Below, in pieces: positions 9,401 to 17,769 of a stretch of 64,000 nt of DNA; position 1 is the first letter of the stretch, and each line of letters opens with the position of its first letter. The position numbers were made by a program, and so were the translations under genes. The notes under the pieces are model-generated. The model ran no database searches and had not been told where the DNA came from. It worked only from the letters and a program-made list of their open reading frames with translations. Source of the DNA: Pseudomonadota bacterium (lineage in GTDB: Bacteria; Pseudomonadota; Alphaproteobacteria; Micavibrionales; UBA2020); NCBI GenBank assembly GCA_021845905.1, contig JAJZVA010000001.1:232611-296610 (forward strand), written 5' to 3'.

Positions 9401-9831
9401 ACCTCGGCATGCCGGTGCTGATCCCGGAGAATTACATTCCCGATCTCAACCTCCGCCTTTCAATCTACCGCCGCATCGCCGAGCTTGCCGACAAGCAGGA
9501 GATCGAAAGCTTCGCCGCCGAACTGATCGACCGGTTTGGCCCGCTGCCCGGTGATGTGGAAAACCTGCTCAAACTTGTGGAAATCAAGCAGCTTTGCCGT
9601 AGTGCGGGCGTGGCGCGCGTCGATGCGGGGCCAAAGGGCGCGCTGCTCGCATTCCACCAATCGACAAAGGTCAATATTAACAAACTGGTGCAATATATTT
9701 CAAAACAGCCCGGAACCGTCAAATTGCGCCCGGAAGACCAAAAACTCGTCGTCATCAAAGCCTGGGATGAACTGCCGCAGCGTCTGCGCGGCACACATAA
9801 GATTTTGAAAGAATTGACGGAACTTTGCTGA
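6406..9831 (+). CDS. mfd: transcription-repair coupling factor
   Basis: Mfd releases RNA polymerase stalled at DNA lesions and recruits UvrA. The product has about 1,141 residues. The UvrB-like N-terminal region carries FPAWDCLPYDRISP, the RNA-polymerase-interacting domain starts at LHEGDYVVHEDHGVGQFEKL, and the RecG-type translocase has Walker A CGDVGFGKTEVA and the DEEQ box (LLIVDEEQKFGV). The C-terminal TRCF domain follows. I chose ATG 6406 because GAGG lies 5 bases upstream; in-frame ATGs at 6373 and 6391 have no such site. Confidence 0.96.
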   Translation: MIEPRPAATRDASNNRHTLFGMPEGYDSVFLGKLAEKAAHPVIHVAADDLRFEQMHETLRFFAPGVEVLRFPAWDCLPYDRISPTSEVVGERLKTLSRLMHRQDGKPIIVLTTVSAIIQRVPSRDLLKNSAFSAKKGGRLDVHALQIFLSANGYHRTETVREAGEFALRGGLIDIFPAGSSEPLRIDLFGDEIEHIRAFDALSQRTTEDKDALDLYAVSEVLLTPEAIENFRTKYRELFGAVRKEDALYESVSEGRKYAGLEHWLPLYYDRLETLFDYVPQATVTLDNQAEQAREMRLSQIEDLYQARASMLKAEQRDTPAQYRPVPVALLYLPQAEWEKKLSDYETIDFSPFAPAPEQEDAGGRKGRDFGDIRAQSGADLYAVIASHIKSLNKKVLIAAYGNGSRDRLKHLLEEQGLYTSPKYDLAILGLEHGFETADLAVLTEQDLLGDRLSRTAKKKKKSDAFLFEISQLHEGDYVVHEDHGVGQFEKLETVVVDNIPHDCLKLIYAGGDKLFVPVENLDVLSRYGSEEAGAALDKLGGAAWQARKARVKKDLLALANELLKIAAARILRHSDPITLAPEIYEKFSAGFPYPETEDQQRAIEDALQDLEKDVAMDRLVCGDVGFGKTEVALRAASVAALSGHQVALIAPTTLLARQHYQTFVKRFHGFPVKTALLSRFISAKEADQTREDLAKGEVNIIIGTHALLSEKIKFNNLGLLIVDEEQKFGVKQKERLKQLKENVHVLTLTATPIPRTLQMALTGVRELSLIATAPIDRLAVKTFVLPFDPVVIRDALMREHYRGGQSFYVCPRISDIAELESELRKLVPELKLVVAHGQMGAEEIEEKMTAFYDGAFDVLLSTTIVESGLDIPNANTMIIHRAEMFGLAQLYQLRGRIGRAKQRAYAYLTYAQNKTLTKSAIQRLHAIEQLDSLGAGFQLASHDLDIRGAGNLLGEEQSGHIREIGVELYQEMLEEAVATAKQGGKIIPEADHWSPQINLGMPVLIPENYIPDLNLRLSIYRRIAELADKQEIESFAAELIDRFGPLPGDVENLLKLVEIKQLCRSAGVARVDAGPKGALLAFHQSTKVNINKLVQYISKQPGTVKLRPEDQKLVVIKAWDELPQRLRGTHKILKELTELC

Positions 9832-9870
9832 TATGCCACTCTTGATTGCAGGAGTTCAAGGGAGAGTTTC

Positions 9871-10293
9871 ATGAGCAGAGATTACGCACTGTCACGGGTC
9901 AAGGACGCGCTGGAAAAATCAGGCGGCAATCATCTCAAGGCGCAACGCCTCCTGATGTCGTGGCTGGAGAAAGATCAGAGCCTGCTCTACGGCCTCGTCA
10001 GCCCGCACATGCACAGCATCATCGTGCACGCGCTTGTCCATGTCGATCAGCCGGAAAAGAAAAACGCGCCGAAGAAAATCAATCCCGAAGAGCACGACAT
10101 CGACGACTTCGGCAACGCCCTGCTCGAATCCCTGCGCGGCAAGGGCGAACCCACCGGCAACTTCGGCGAAGCGACGCCCCGCGGCGTCAACAAACCCGGC
10201 AAAGCCTCCAAGGCGCACGTCGACGCGATCAACACGCTCGTCACCGCCAGCCGCGACAAAAGCAAATCCGGCGGCGGAAAAAGCAAGAAATAA
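9871..10293 (+). CDS. hypothetical protein with basic C-terminal tail
   Basis: The 140-residue product starts at an ATG preceded by GGGAGAG. Residues 1-60 look like a small helical domain (YALSRVKDALEKSGGNHLKAQRLLMSWLEKD), similar in rhythm to the helix-turn-helix of Fis-like or CUE-like domains, but I cannot assign it. The last 60 residues are rich in Lys, Gly and Ser and probably disordered. It lies 39 bases after mfd and 90 bases before polA on the same strand. Confidence 0.7.
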   Translation: MSRDYALSRVKDALEKSGGNHLKAQRLLMSWLEKDQSLLYGLVSPHMHSIIVHALVHVDQPEKKNAPKKINPEEHDIDDFGNALLESLRGKGEPTGNFGEATPRGVNKPGKASKAHVDAINTLVTASRDKSKSGGGKSKK

Positions 10294-10381
10294 TCGCATA
10301 AAATAGCCCTAGACTCACGCGCCCGTGACGTGCATTTTATTGTGTATGATCAGCACATATGCACTACGGAAGGCCGCGCCC

Positions 10382-13156
10382 ATGGACGAAAACGACCGTA
10401 AAAACGAACTGTTCCTCATCGACGGCTCGGGGTTTATCTTCCGCGCCTATCACGCCCTGCCGCCGCTCAACCGCCCCGACGGCACGCCGGTCAACGCCGT
10501 GCTCGGCTTCACCAACATGCTGGTAAAGCTCATCACCGACATGCACGTGCCGAACATCGCGGTGATCTTCGACGCCGCGCGCAAGAACTTCCGCAACGAC
10601 ATCTATCCCCGATATAAAGCCAACCGCGATGAAACGCCGGAAGACCTCATTCCGCAATTCCCGCTCATCCGCGAAGCGACGGAAGCTTTTTCCATCCCGG
10701 CCATCGAGATGGAAGGCTTCGAGGCCGACGACCTGATCGCCACCTACGCCCGCCTTGCGCATGAAAAAGGCCACCCTGTCGCCATCGTTTCGTCCGACAA
10801 AGACCTGATGCAGCTGGTGCGCCCAGGCGTGCGGATGATCGACCCGATGAAATACAAAGACATCGGCGAAAACGAAGTGCTGGAAAAATTCGGCGTCACG
10901 CCCGACAAGGTGGTGGACGTGCAGGCGCTCGCTGGCGACAGCATAGACAACGTTCCCGGCGTACCCGGCATCGGCATCAAGACGGCGGCGCTGCTGATAA
11001 ACGAATACGGCGACCTTGAAACGCTCTTGCAACGCGCGGGCGAGATCAAGCAACCCAAGCGCCGCGAAGCGCTGATCGAGAATGCCGAACTCGCGCGCAT
11101 CTCGAAAAAACTGGTGAAGCTGGACGACCGCGCGAAAGTGCCGGTCGGCCTCGCCGACCTTAAGGTGAAAAAGCCGGACACGGCCCGGCTCTTCGCGTTT
11201 TTGCAGGAACAGGGTTTCCGCAGCGTGCTGGCGCGAATGGAAAGGAAGTTCGGCGCGACGAACGACGAAACTCCCGCAGCGCCAGCCCCCGTCAAAACAG
11301 AAAAAGCGCAAGGCTATGAACTTGTCCAAACCGAAGCCGCGCTTAAAAAATGGATCGACATGGCGGTCGAGGCCGGCGCGGTCGCGGTCGATACGGAGAC
11401 GACGTCTCTCACGCCTGCAGGCGCGAAACTGGTCGGCATTTCAATGTCCACGGCGGCGGGCAACGGCTGTTACATTCCGTTGCAACACCGCACCCCCGAG
11501 GGCTACAGCGAAAGCTTCGATTTTTCGATGAAGGAAAAGGAACCGGAGCCGGAACTCATCCAAATCCCGATCGAAAAGGCGATGAAACTGCTGAAGCCCA
11601 TGCTTGAAGACGAGAGTGTCCTCAAAATCGGCCACAATATAAAATATGACATGCAGATGTTCTTCCCCTACGGCATTAAAATCGCGCCGGTGGACGACAC
11701 GATGCTACTCTCCTACGTGCTGGATGGCACGCAGCACGGCCACGGGATGGACGAGCTCGCGCAAACATTCCTCAATCACGAGACGATCAAATACGAAGAC
11801 GTCTGCGGCAAAGGCAAGGCGCAGGTGACGTTCGACCTCGTGCCTCTCGACAAGGCTTTGAGCTACGCCGCCGAGGATGCGGACATCACGCTCCAGCTAC
11901 ACAAAATGTTCAAGCCACGCCTTGCGCGGGAGCAGATGGCGACGGTCTATGAAACACTGGAGCGCCCGCTTAGCACGATGATCGCGGAAATGGAATATAA
12001 CGGCATCAAAATCGATGTGGCAGAGCTGAAACGTCTCAGCAACTCCTTTGCCAGACAACTCGCGGAACATGAGAAAAAGATTTACGATCTCGCCGGGCTC
12101 AGCTTCAATATCGCCTCGCCGAAGCAGCTGGGTGACGTTTTGTTCGGCGCGCTCGGCCTCGAAGGCGGCAAAAAAACCAAAACCGGAAGCTGGTCGACAA
12201 GCGCGGATGCGCTGGAACAGCTCACGGGCAACGAGATCGTCGATAAAATTCTCGAATGGCGCGGGCTTTCGAAACTGAAAAGCACCTATGCCGATGCCCT
12301 GCCCCAAGCCATCACGCCGCGCACGGGGCGCATCCATACGTCGTTTTCCATGGCAGGAACGAACACGGGACGGCTCGCGTCGTCAGACCCGAACCTGCAA
12401 AACATTCCCATCCGCACCGACGACGGAAAGAAAATCCGCGCTGCCTTCATCCCCGAAGAAGGATATGAACTGCTCTCCGCGGACTACAGCCAGGTGGAAC
12501 TGCGCCTCGCCGCGGAACTCGGCGACATCAAGGCGCTCAAACAGGCCTTTCATGACGGCATGGACATTCACGCCGCGACGGCATCGCAAGTGTTCGACGT
12601 GCCCCTTGACCAAATGACGCCGGAAATCCGCCGCAGCGCGAAAGCCGTCAACTTCGGCATCATCTACGGCATCAGCGGATTTGGCCTCGCAAAACAACTC
12701 GGCATTTCGCCCGCCGAAGCGTCGGACTACATCAAAAAATATCTCGCGCGCTTCCCCGAACTGCAAAGATTCATGGACGAAGCGAAAGAGTACGCGAAAA
12801 AGCACGGCTACGTGAAGACGTTCTACGGTCGCAAATGCTTCATCTACGGCATCAACGACAAAGGCCCGATGAAGAGCTTCGCCGAACGTCAGGCGATCAA
12901 CGCGCCCCTGCAGGGCACGGCAGCGGATATCATGAAGCGCGCCATGATCGCCCTCCGCCCCGCGCTCGCCGAGGCAAAACTCGGCGCGAAGATGTTGCTA
13001 CAAGTGCATGACGAACTCTTGTTCGAGGTTCCGGTGAAAGAAAAAGCCGAGACAGAAGCGCTGGTGAAAAAGATCATGGAGAGTGCTGGATTGGGCATCG
13101 GCGTACCGCTCGAAGTCGGCACCGGTTGGGGCAAGAATTGGGCCGAGGCGCATTGA
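10382..13156 (+). CDS. polA: DNA polymerase I
   Basis: The 924-residue enzyme has all three domains. The 5'-3' exonuclease begins LFLIDGSGFIFRAYHALPPL and contains EGFEADDLIATYA. The 3'-5' exonuclease keeps its acidic motif VDTETTS near residue 335, so proofreading is probably active. Polymerase motifs A (DYSQVELRLAAE, about 700) and C (QVHDELLFEVP, about 873) follow. The start ATG at 10382 has GGAAGG upstream; the region before it (10325-10381) is open but without a ribosome site. Confidence 0.96.
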   Translation: MDENDRKNELFLIDGSGFIFRAYHALPPLNRPDGTPVNAVLGFTNMLVKLITDMHVPNIAVIFDAARKNFRNDIYPRYKANRDETPEDLIPQFPLIREATEAFSIPAIEMEGFEADDLIATYARLAHEKGHPVAIVSSDKDLMQLVRPGVRMIDPMKYKDIGENEVLEKFGVTPDKVVDVQALAGDSIDNVPGVPGIGIKTAALLINEYGDLETLLQRAGEIKQPKRREALIENAELARISKKLVKLDDRAKVPVGLADLKVKKPDTARLFAFLQEQGFRSVLARMERKFGATNDETPAAPAPVKTEKAQGYELVQTEAALKKWIDMAVEAGAVAVDTETTSLTPAGAKLVGISMSTAAGNGCYIPLQHRTPEGYSESFDFSMKEKEPEPELIQIPIEKAMKLLKPMLEDESVLKIGHNIKYDMQMFFPYGIKIAPVDDTMLLSYVLDGTQHGHGMDELAQTFLNHETIKYEDVCGKGKAQVTFDLVPLDKALSYAAEDADITLQLHKMFKPRLAREQMATVYETLERPLSTMIAEMEYNGIKIDVAELKRLSNSFARQLAEHEKKIYDLAGLSFNIASPKQLGDVLFGALGLEGGKKTKTGSWSTSADALEQLTGNEIVDKILEWRGLSKLKSTYADALPQAITPRTGRIHTSFSMAGTNTGRLASSDPNLQNIPIRTDDGKKIRAAFIPEEGYELLSADYSQVELRLAAELGDIKALKQAFHDGMDIHAATASQVFDVPLDQMTPEIRRSAKAVNFGIIYGISGFGLAKQLGISPAEASDYIKKYLARFPELQRFMDEAKEYAKKHGYVKTFYGRKCFIYGINDKGPMKSFAERQAINAPLQGTAADIMKRAMIALRPALAEAKLGAKMLLQVHDELLFEVPVKEKAETEALVKKIMESAGLGIGVPLEVGTGWGKNWAEAH

Positions 13157-13157
13157 G

Positions 13158-13256
13158 ATGAATACGCAAAGCGTAGGATATTATTTAGATATTGGTAGCG
13201 CAGTATCTGCTATTATAGCAGCGATCTTCTGGTTTATATCCGCCTATGGCAAATAG
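13158..13256 (+). CDS. possible 32-residue single-pass membrane peptide
   Basis: An ATG follows the polA stop after one base and opens a 32-codon frame ending in TAG. The peptide has a short polar start and one clear hydrophobic segment, SAVSAIIAAIFWFISAYGK. The IFWFISAYGK ending resembles small uncharacterised membrane proteins I have seen in many bacteria. No strong ribosome site is visible, so coupling to polA translation would be needed. Confidence 0.45.
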   Translation: MNTQSVGYYLDIGSAVSAIIAAIFWFISAYGK

Positions 13257-13419
13257 CCGCCGATGTCAACATATTGGGATAAAACACCGCCCCATGATCC
13301 TTTTTTATAAAGCCATTAAATTTTCTGCATCAATGAATAGATATGCCTCATTTTTTAGTGGAGTTTCCGCACTTTGCATCGCAATAAAATTATTTGTATA
13401 TAAATAGAGGAGAAAAACC

Positions 13420-13851
13420 ATGACCAACACATCTACCCGATCAAAAGCCAACCCGAAAAAAGGTTTCCACGACAACATCGAAAAGCTGACCGAAGAGAAC
13501 ACGGATTTCCGCCGCGTGCTGTATACGGGGCGCAATATCCAGCTTGTCCTCATGACCCTGCCCGCCGGATGCGATATCGGCGCGGAGGTGCATGACGACC
13601 GCGACCAGTTCTTCCGCATCGAAAAAGGTTCGGGCGAAGTGTGGATCGACGGCGCATGCAACAAGGTGAAAGCCGACGACGCGGTGATCGTTCCGCAGGG
13701 CGCGGAACATAACGTCATCAACACTGGCAAAGAGCCGCTCCACCTTTACACCATCTACGGCCCGCCCGAGCATATCGACGGCACGATCCACAAAACCAAA
13801 GACGACGCCGAAGCCAGCCACGAACATTTCGACGGCAAGACGACGGAATAG
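13420..13851 (+). CDS. cupin-domain protein
   Basis: The 143-residue product has a single cupin beta-barrel: IGAEVHDDRDQFFRIEKGSG is the first metal-site motif (HDD..Q...E) and VIVPQGAEHNVINTG the second (the H of PQGAEH). Such proteins bind a divalent metal; the substrate cannot be told from the sequence. The tail is rich in His, Asp and Lys. The start has a strong ribosome site (GAGGAGAAA). The gene stands between polA and an aldo/keto reductase on the same strand. Confidence 0.85.
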   Translation: MTNTSTRSKANPKKGFHDNIEKLTEENTDFRRVLYTGRNIQLVLMTLPAGCDIGAEVHDDRDQFFRIEKGSGEVWIDGACNKVKADDAVIVPQGAEHNVINTGKEPLHLYTIYGPPEHIDGTIHKTKDDAEASHEHFDGKTTE

Positions 13852-13977
13852 ACCAAAACACCTCACGCCCGCGCAGCTTCGTTGCAATTTTTATTGCCAG
13901 CGGAACTGGCGGCGGGTATCCGGAAGGCCGTCCGGCCGTCTTATAGAGACTCACGAGACGCGCGGACGCGCTACCGG

Positions 13978-13998
13978 ACCCCCGCGCAAGGCGGGGGT
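13978..13998. repeat. short GC-rich palindrome
   Basis: A perfect 8-bp inverted repeat, ACCCCCGC and GCGGGGGT, encloses GCAAG. It is flanked by GGCCGTCCGGCC at 13926-13937. Its form (CCCCCGC-GCAAG-GCGGGGGTGAC) is like the short extragenic palindromes seen scattered in alphaproteobacterial genomes. No T-run follows, so it is not a typical terminator. It lies just before the ribosome site of the aldo/keto reductase. Confidence 0.5.
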
Positions 13999-14024
13999 GA
14001 CAAAACAGGGAAAAGAGGAGAAAC

Positions 14025-14858
14025 ATGATCACCATCACCGCACAAGGAAAACAAATCCCCGCCCTCGGCTTCGGCACGTACAAGCTGAAGGGAAACTCGG
14101 GACAAAGCGCCATTGAAAAGGCGATCGAAACCGGCTACCGGCATATCGACACGGCGCAATTCTACGACAACGAGGCGGACGTCGGCGCCGCGGTCGCGGC
14201 GGGCGGCATCCCGCGCGAAGATATTTTCATCACCACCAAAATCTGGCCGGACAACGCCGCCGAGGGCAAACTGCAAAAATCCTTCGACGAAAGCCTCAAA
14301 AAACTGAAGACCGATTACGTCGACCTGTTGCTGATCCACTGGCCGTCGTCGCCCGCGCCCTTCGCGGAGCAAATGAAGGCGTTGCAATCCGTGCAAGCCG
14401 CGGGGAAAGCGAAGCTGATCGGCATTTCAAACTTCACCGTCGCGCAGACCAGAGAGGTCGTTGAAACGCTCGGCGCGCCCCTCGCCGCCAATCAGGTGGA
14501 ATATCACCCTTATCTTTCACAAAAGCCGCTGCTCGATTATCTGCGCGCCAGCGGCATGTTCCTCACCGCCTATTGCCCCGTCGCGCAAGGCAAGGTGGCG
14601 AAAGATCCCGTCATAGGCAAAATCGCCAATGCCCACGGCAAAACGACGGGGCAGGTTACGCTGCGCTGGCTGATCCAGCAGGACGGCGTCGCCGCCATCC
14701 CCAAGGCGGGCAGCGAGAATCATATCCGCGAAAATTTCGACATTTTCGATTTCACGTTGTCAGACGATGAGATGAAACAAATCTCCGCCCTCGCCCGCCC
14801 GGACGGCCGCATCGTCAATCCCGTCGGCATCGCGCCGAAGTGGGATAAGGCCGCATAG
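14025..14858 (+). CDS. aldo/keto reductase (2,5-diketogluconate reductase-like)
   Basis: The 277-residue enzyme is a (beta/alpha)8 NADPH-dependent carbonyl reductase. The opening PALGFGTYKLKG, the catalytic Asp and Tyr in HIDTAQFYDNEADVG, the Lys in ITTKIWPDN and the His in LLLIHWPS are all present, as is the cofactor loop IPKAGSENHIRENFDIFDF. Size and motifs match the DkgA/B subgroup, but the substrate is uncertain. The start has AAAGAGGAG upstream. Confidence 0.92.
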   Translation: MITITAQGKQIPALGFGTYKLKGNSGQSAIEKAIETGYRHIDTAQFYDNEADVGAAVAAGGIPREDIFITTKIWPDNAAEGKLQKSFDESLKKLKTDYVDLLLIHWPSSPAPFAEQMKALQSVQAAGKAKLIGISNFTVAQTREVVETLGAPLAANQVEYHPYLSQKPLLDYLRASGMFLTAYCPVAQGKVAKDPVIGKIANAHGKTTGQVTLRWLIQQDGVAAIPKAGSENHIRENFDIFDFTLSDDEMKQISALARPDGRIVNPVGIAPKWDKAA

Positions 14859-15061
14859 CCCGCGAAGCATAATCCCGCGCCGCAACAATTTCATATTGCA
14901 CCGCACCATTTTCGACACGCGGAAAGCTCTTCTACAGCGCACCTTTATACGCGCCTCGTTCCTGCGGCTTGTGTAGATATTTGATATCGCCCCGCTAATT
15001 TCCCATTAACCGTAGATTAACATAATAGTGAGATGATATAAGTGTACTCATAGGTTGTTTA

Positions 15062-15652
15062 ATGAGGCGGAAAGTTATGCGGGAACAAACCGTAAACGCA
15101 TGTTCTGAAAACTACGAGGCGAAAGTTTTATTCAAAAAAATAAGAGTTCTTGCCACAGCCGCGCTTGTACTTTTTTTAACCTCCTGCATCCCCGTCGGCG
15201 ACCAGCAGATCAATTCGAATCTCTTTAAAAACAAGCAGGACATGGAGCAACGCGCGTCGGAGCTTCATCCCGGCATGTCAGAAGCCGACGTTTTCAAGAA
15301 AATCTGCATCGCCAAGGATAAATTCTCGCACATGAGCCTGCCGGAGGTGCAGACAAGCCTCTACGGCAACTCCATTGTGCAAGGCTCGCCGCAACAGCTG
15401 GAAAAGTTCCGTCGCGTGCTCATGACCTATCAGGGTTATTACCTGCCTTATTCCAACATCAACGACAGCGGCTCGCTGGGGTTCGGCTCGCTGCGGGTCA
15501 ACAAGACGGGGTACGTGCTCAAGCTCGTGCTGATTTTCGAGCATGGCAGGCTCCTGCAAGCCTCGGTCGACGGCAATCAGGACGTCAACCAATATCAGGA
15601 TAAATCGCTTTTCAACGTTCTCCTGCAGCGCACGACCGGCGTAAGCTTTTAA
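15062..15652 (+). CDS. putative lipoprotein, unknown function
   Basis: The product has up to 196 residues; the hydrophobic segment ALVLFLTSC ends in a lipobox (cysteine at about residue 42). The long N-region suggests that translation may start at the in-frame ATG at 15077, which has GAGG about nine bases upstream. The mature part contains a SmpA/BamE-like rhythm (LHPGMSEADVFKKICI), a pattern seen in small outer-membrane lipoproteins, but I cannot assign the family. The gene is preceded by an AT-rich promoter region. Confidence 0.7.
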   Translation: MRRKVMREQTVNACSENYEAKVLFKKIRVLATAALVLFLTSCIPVGDQQINSNLFKNKQDMEQRASELHPGMSEADVFKKICIAKDKFSHMSLPEVQTSLYGNSIVQGSPQQLEKFRRVLMTYQGYYLPYSNINDSGSLGFGSLRVNKTGYVLKLVLIFEHGRLLQASVDGNQDVNQYQDKSLFNVLLQRTTGVSF

Positions 15653-15799
15653 ATTCCATAATCTACAAAATCCGATATTTTTCCCGCGCCGTTGCGCGCA
15701 CGGCAAATAAACGTCCGGATCCATGAATCTTTATTGACAATTCAAGCCTGTATTTGTAGTTTCCCCTCGCCTGTCAATGCAACCCGAAAGCTTGAACCC

Positions 15800-16150
15800 A
15801 TGAGCCAGACTCCAGAGGAACTTGGCGCCAAGATCAGGGACGCGAAAAACAGGCCGGAACCGGCGTCGCTGCTGCCCCAATCAGACCTCTACGGGAGCGG
15901 CAATTCCGGTTTGCGCATGGGAACGGATTTTATCGCTTCTATTGCCGTCGGCGTGTTTTTAGGCTATTGGATGGATCGCTGGTTTCATATCCAGCCTTTC
16001 GGGATGATCGCCTTCCTGTTTCTCGGGTTCATCTCCGGCGTCATGAGGATGCAAAGGCTTCAGGCGCGGGAAGACGGGAACGAGGGCACAAAGGATAAAA
16101 TAAAAAAAGAGCCGCAAAAGGCCGCTGAAACAACCAAGGACCAGAGTTAG
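15800..16150 (+). CDS. atpI: ATP synthase protein I
   Basis: The 116-residue product has two membrane segments: MGTDFIASIAVGVFLGYWMD, then FGMIAFLFLGFISGVMRM, separated by a polar turn, as in AtpI, which helps c-ring assembly. The N-terminus (PEELGAKIRDAKNR) is typical of alphaproteobacterial AtpI. It heads the F0 operon, 11 bases before atpB. An in-frame extension to 15692 has no conserved character. Confidence 0.88.
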   Translation: MSQTPEELGAKIRDAKNRPEPASLLPQSDLYGSGNSGLRMGTDFIASIAVGVFLGYWMDRWFHIQPFGMIAFLFLGFISGVMRMQRLQAREDGNEGTKDKIKKEPQKAAETTKDQS

Positions 16151-16161
16151 GAACCGACATT

Positions 16162-16905
16162 TTGAGCGATATCCTCGAACAGTTTGCCCTCAAGCCGATC
16201 GTTCCGATCCATCTCGGGTCTTTCGACATTTCCTTCACGCAATCTTCCGCATTCATGATAGCGGGCGCTCTGCTGACCATCGCGCTGATGACCCTCACCG
16301 TGCGCGGCAAGGCGCTGATCCCCGGCCGCTGGCAGAACATCAGCGAAATCCTCTACGAATCCATTTTCGGCCTGACCAGGGAATATCTGAGCGACGAAGC
16401 ATGGAAATATTTCCCCTTCGTCTTCACCGTTTTCATGGTGGTGCTGATGGGCAACCTTTTCGGGCTCATTCCGTTCGCCTACACCTACACCAGCCAGATC
16501 ATCGTGACCGGCGCGCTGGCGGCATTGGTGGTCGGCTTCGCGACCCTGCTCGGTTTCGTCAGGCACGGACTGCATTTCTTTTCGCTGTTTTTCCCCAAGG
16601 GCACGCCGATCGTCATGGCGCCGTTCATCATTCCGGTCGAAATCATCTCGTATCTGTCGCGCCCCGTCAGCCTCTCGATCCGTCTTTGCCTCAACATGGT
16701 CATGGGACACATGCTGATGCGGCTGATCGGCGGGTTCTGCGTCACGATGATCGCCCTCGGCATCGGACTGAAGCTCTTCACCGCCGTCACCTTCAGCGTC
16801 AACACAATGCTGATGGCGCTGGAATGCCTGGTCGCGCTCATTCAGGCCCACGTCTTCGCCGTCCTGACCTGCGTTTACCTCAAGGACGGTGTGGAATTAC
16901 ACTAA
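16162..16905 (+). CDS. atpB: ATP synthase F0 subunit a
   Basis: The 247-residue membrane subunit forms the proton half-channels. The essential arginine lies in SLSIRLCLNMVMGHMLMRLI, and the last helix contains ALECLVALIQAHVFAVLTCVYL with the conserved Glu and Gln. The start is a TTG with TAGGAA upstream. It is the second gene of the F0 operon; F1 genes are not in the window, as usual in alphaproteobacteria. Confidence 0.97.
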   Translation: MSDILEQFALKPIVPIHLGSFDISFTQSSAFMIAGALLTIALMTLTVRGKALIPGRWQNISEILYESIFGLTREYLSDEAWKYFPFVFTVFMVVLMGNLFGLIPFAYTYTSQIIVTGALAALVVGFATLLGFVRHGLHFFSLFFPKGTPIVMAPFIIPVEIISYLSRPVSLSIRLCLNMVMGHMLMRLIGGFCVTMIALGIGLKLFTAVTFSVNTMLMALECLVALIQAHVFAVLTCVYLKDGVELH

Positions 16906-16943
16906 ACAACCCAAAACCAAGCACGAAAAAAGGAGAACTCTCA

Positions 16944-17174
16944 ATGGACGTACAAGTAGCAAAAATTCTCGCCGCGGGCATCGCCGCCGTCGGCGTTCTC
17001 GGTTCCGGGGTCGGCCTCGGCATCCTCTTCGGCAACGTCGTGACCGCGCTGGGCCGCAATCCCTCCGCCGCGCCGCTGATCAAGAAAGACGTCATTCTTT
17101 ACTTCGCGCTGATCGAATCCATCGCCATCTACGCGCTCGGCATGGCGTTCTTCGTCGTTTACGGCATCAAGTAA
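16944..17174 (+). CDS. atpE: ATP synthase F0 subunit c
   Basis: The 76-residue two-helix hairpin carries the glycine-rich first helix (GVLGSGVGLGILFG), the polar loop GRNPSA and the ion-carrying Glu in FALIESIAIYALG. The residues around the Glu fit a proton, not a sodium, type ring. AAAGGAGAA precedes the ATG, the strongest ribosome site of the operon, as expected for the subunit made in most copies. Confidence 0.97.
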   Translation: MDVQVAKILAAGIAAVGVLGSGVGLGILFGNVVTALGRNPSAAPLIKKDVILYFALIESIAIYALGMAFFVVYGIK

Positions 17175-17184
17175 GGACGCAAGG

Positions 17185-17769
17185 ATGAAGCGCAAGGCTC
17201 TCATGACGTCGTTTGCCGCGTCCGTCCTTCTGCCCGCCGCGCAGGCTTTCGCCGCGGACGGCGGCGCGGGCGGTTTGCCGCAGATGGATGTCAGGACCTT
17301 CCCCAGCCAGCTTTTCTGGCTGGCCGTCAGCTTCGCGCTCATCTATATCGTCATGGCGAAAATCTCCCTGCCGCGCGTGCGGGAGACGCTCGACAACCGC
17401 AACGCCCGCAAGGACAGCCATCTCGATCAGGCCGGCCAGCTCAGCGAGGAAGCTGAAAAAGTCAAAAAAGCCTACGAGAAATCTCTGGCCGAAGCGCAGA
17501 AAAAAGCCGCCGACGCCATGGCCGCCGCCGCGCGCGACGCCAGCGCCAAAGCGGCGGAGGAACAATCGGCCTTCGCCGAAAAAGCCCGCAAGCGCCTTGC
17601 CGAAACGGATCGCAATATTGCCGCCGCGAAAACGGAAGCGCTCGGCTCCATGACCGAGATCGCGACAGGCATCGCATCCGACATCGCGCAAAAAGTCGCC
17701 AACATGAGCGTCGCGGAAGCGGACGCCAAACGGGCGGTCGAAGCCGCGCTGAAGGAGCATACGGCATGA
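17185..17769 (+). CDS. atpF2: ATP synthase F0 subunit b'
   Basis: The 194-residue protein has a membrane anchor (FPSQLFWLAVSFALIYIVM) after a short signal-like N-terminus, then a long Ala/Lys/Glu-rich coiled coil. It is the b' form that pairs with b in the peripheral stalk of alphaproteobacteria and cyanobacteria. The last codons overlap the atpF start by 4 bases (ATGA). Confidence 0.93.
   Translation: MKRKALMTSFAASVLLPAAQAFAADGGAGGLPQMDVRTFPSQLFWLAVSFALIYIVMAKISLPRVRETLDNRNARKDSHLDQAGQLSEEAEKVKKAYEKSLAEAQKKAADAMAAAARDASAKAAEEQSAFAEKARKRLAETDRNIAAAKTEALGSMTEIATGIASDIAQKVANMSVAEADAKRAVEAALKEHTA

Noticed and set aside
13305..13730. 141-residue minus-strand open frame overlapping the cupin gene
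   Set aside because: The cupin frame on the plus strand has both metal motifs and a strong ribosome site.
13978..13998. Terminator after the cupin gene
   Set aside because: The stem is strong but there is no T-run on either strand, and it lies close to the next gene's ribosome site.
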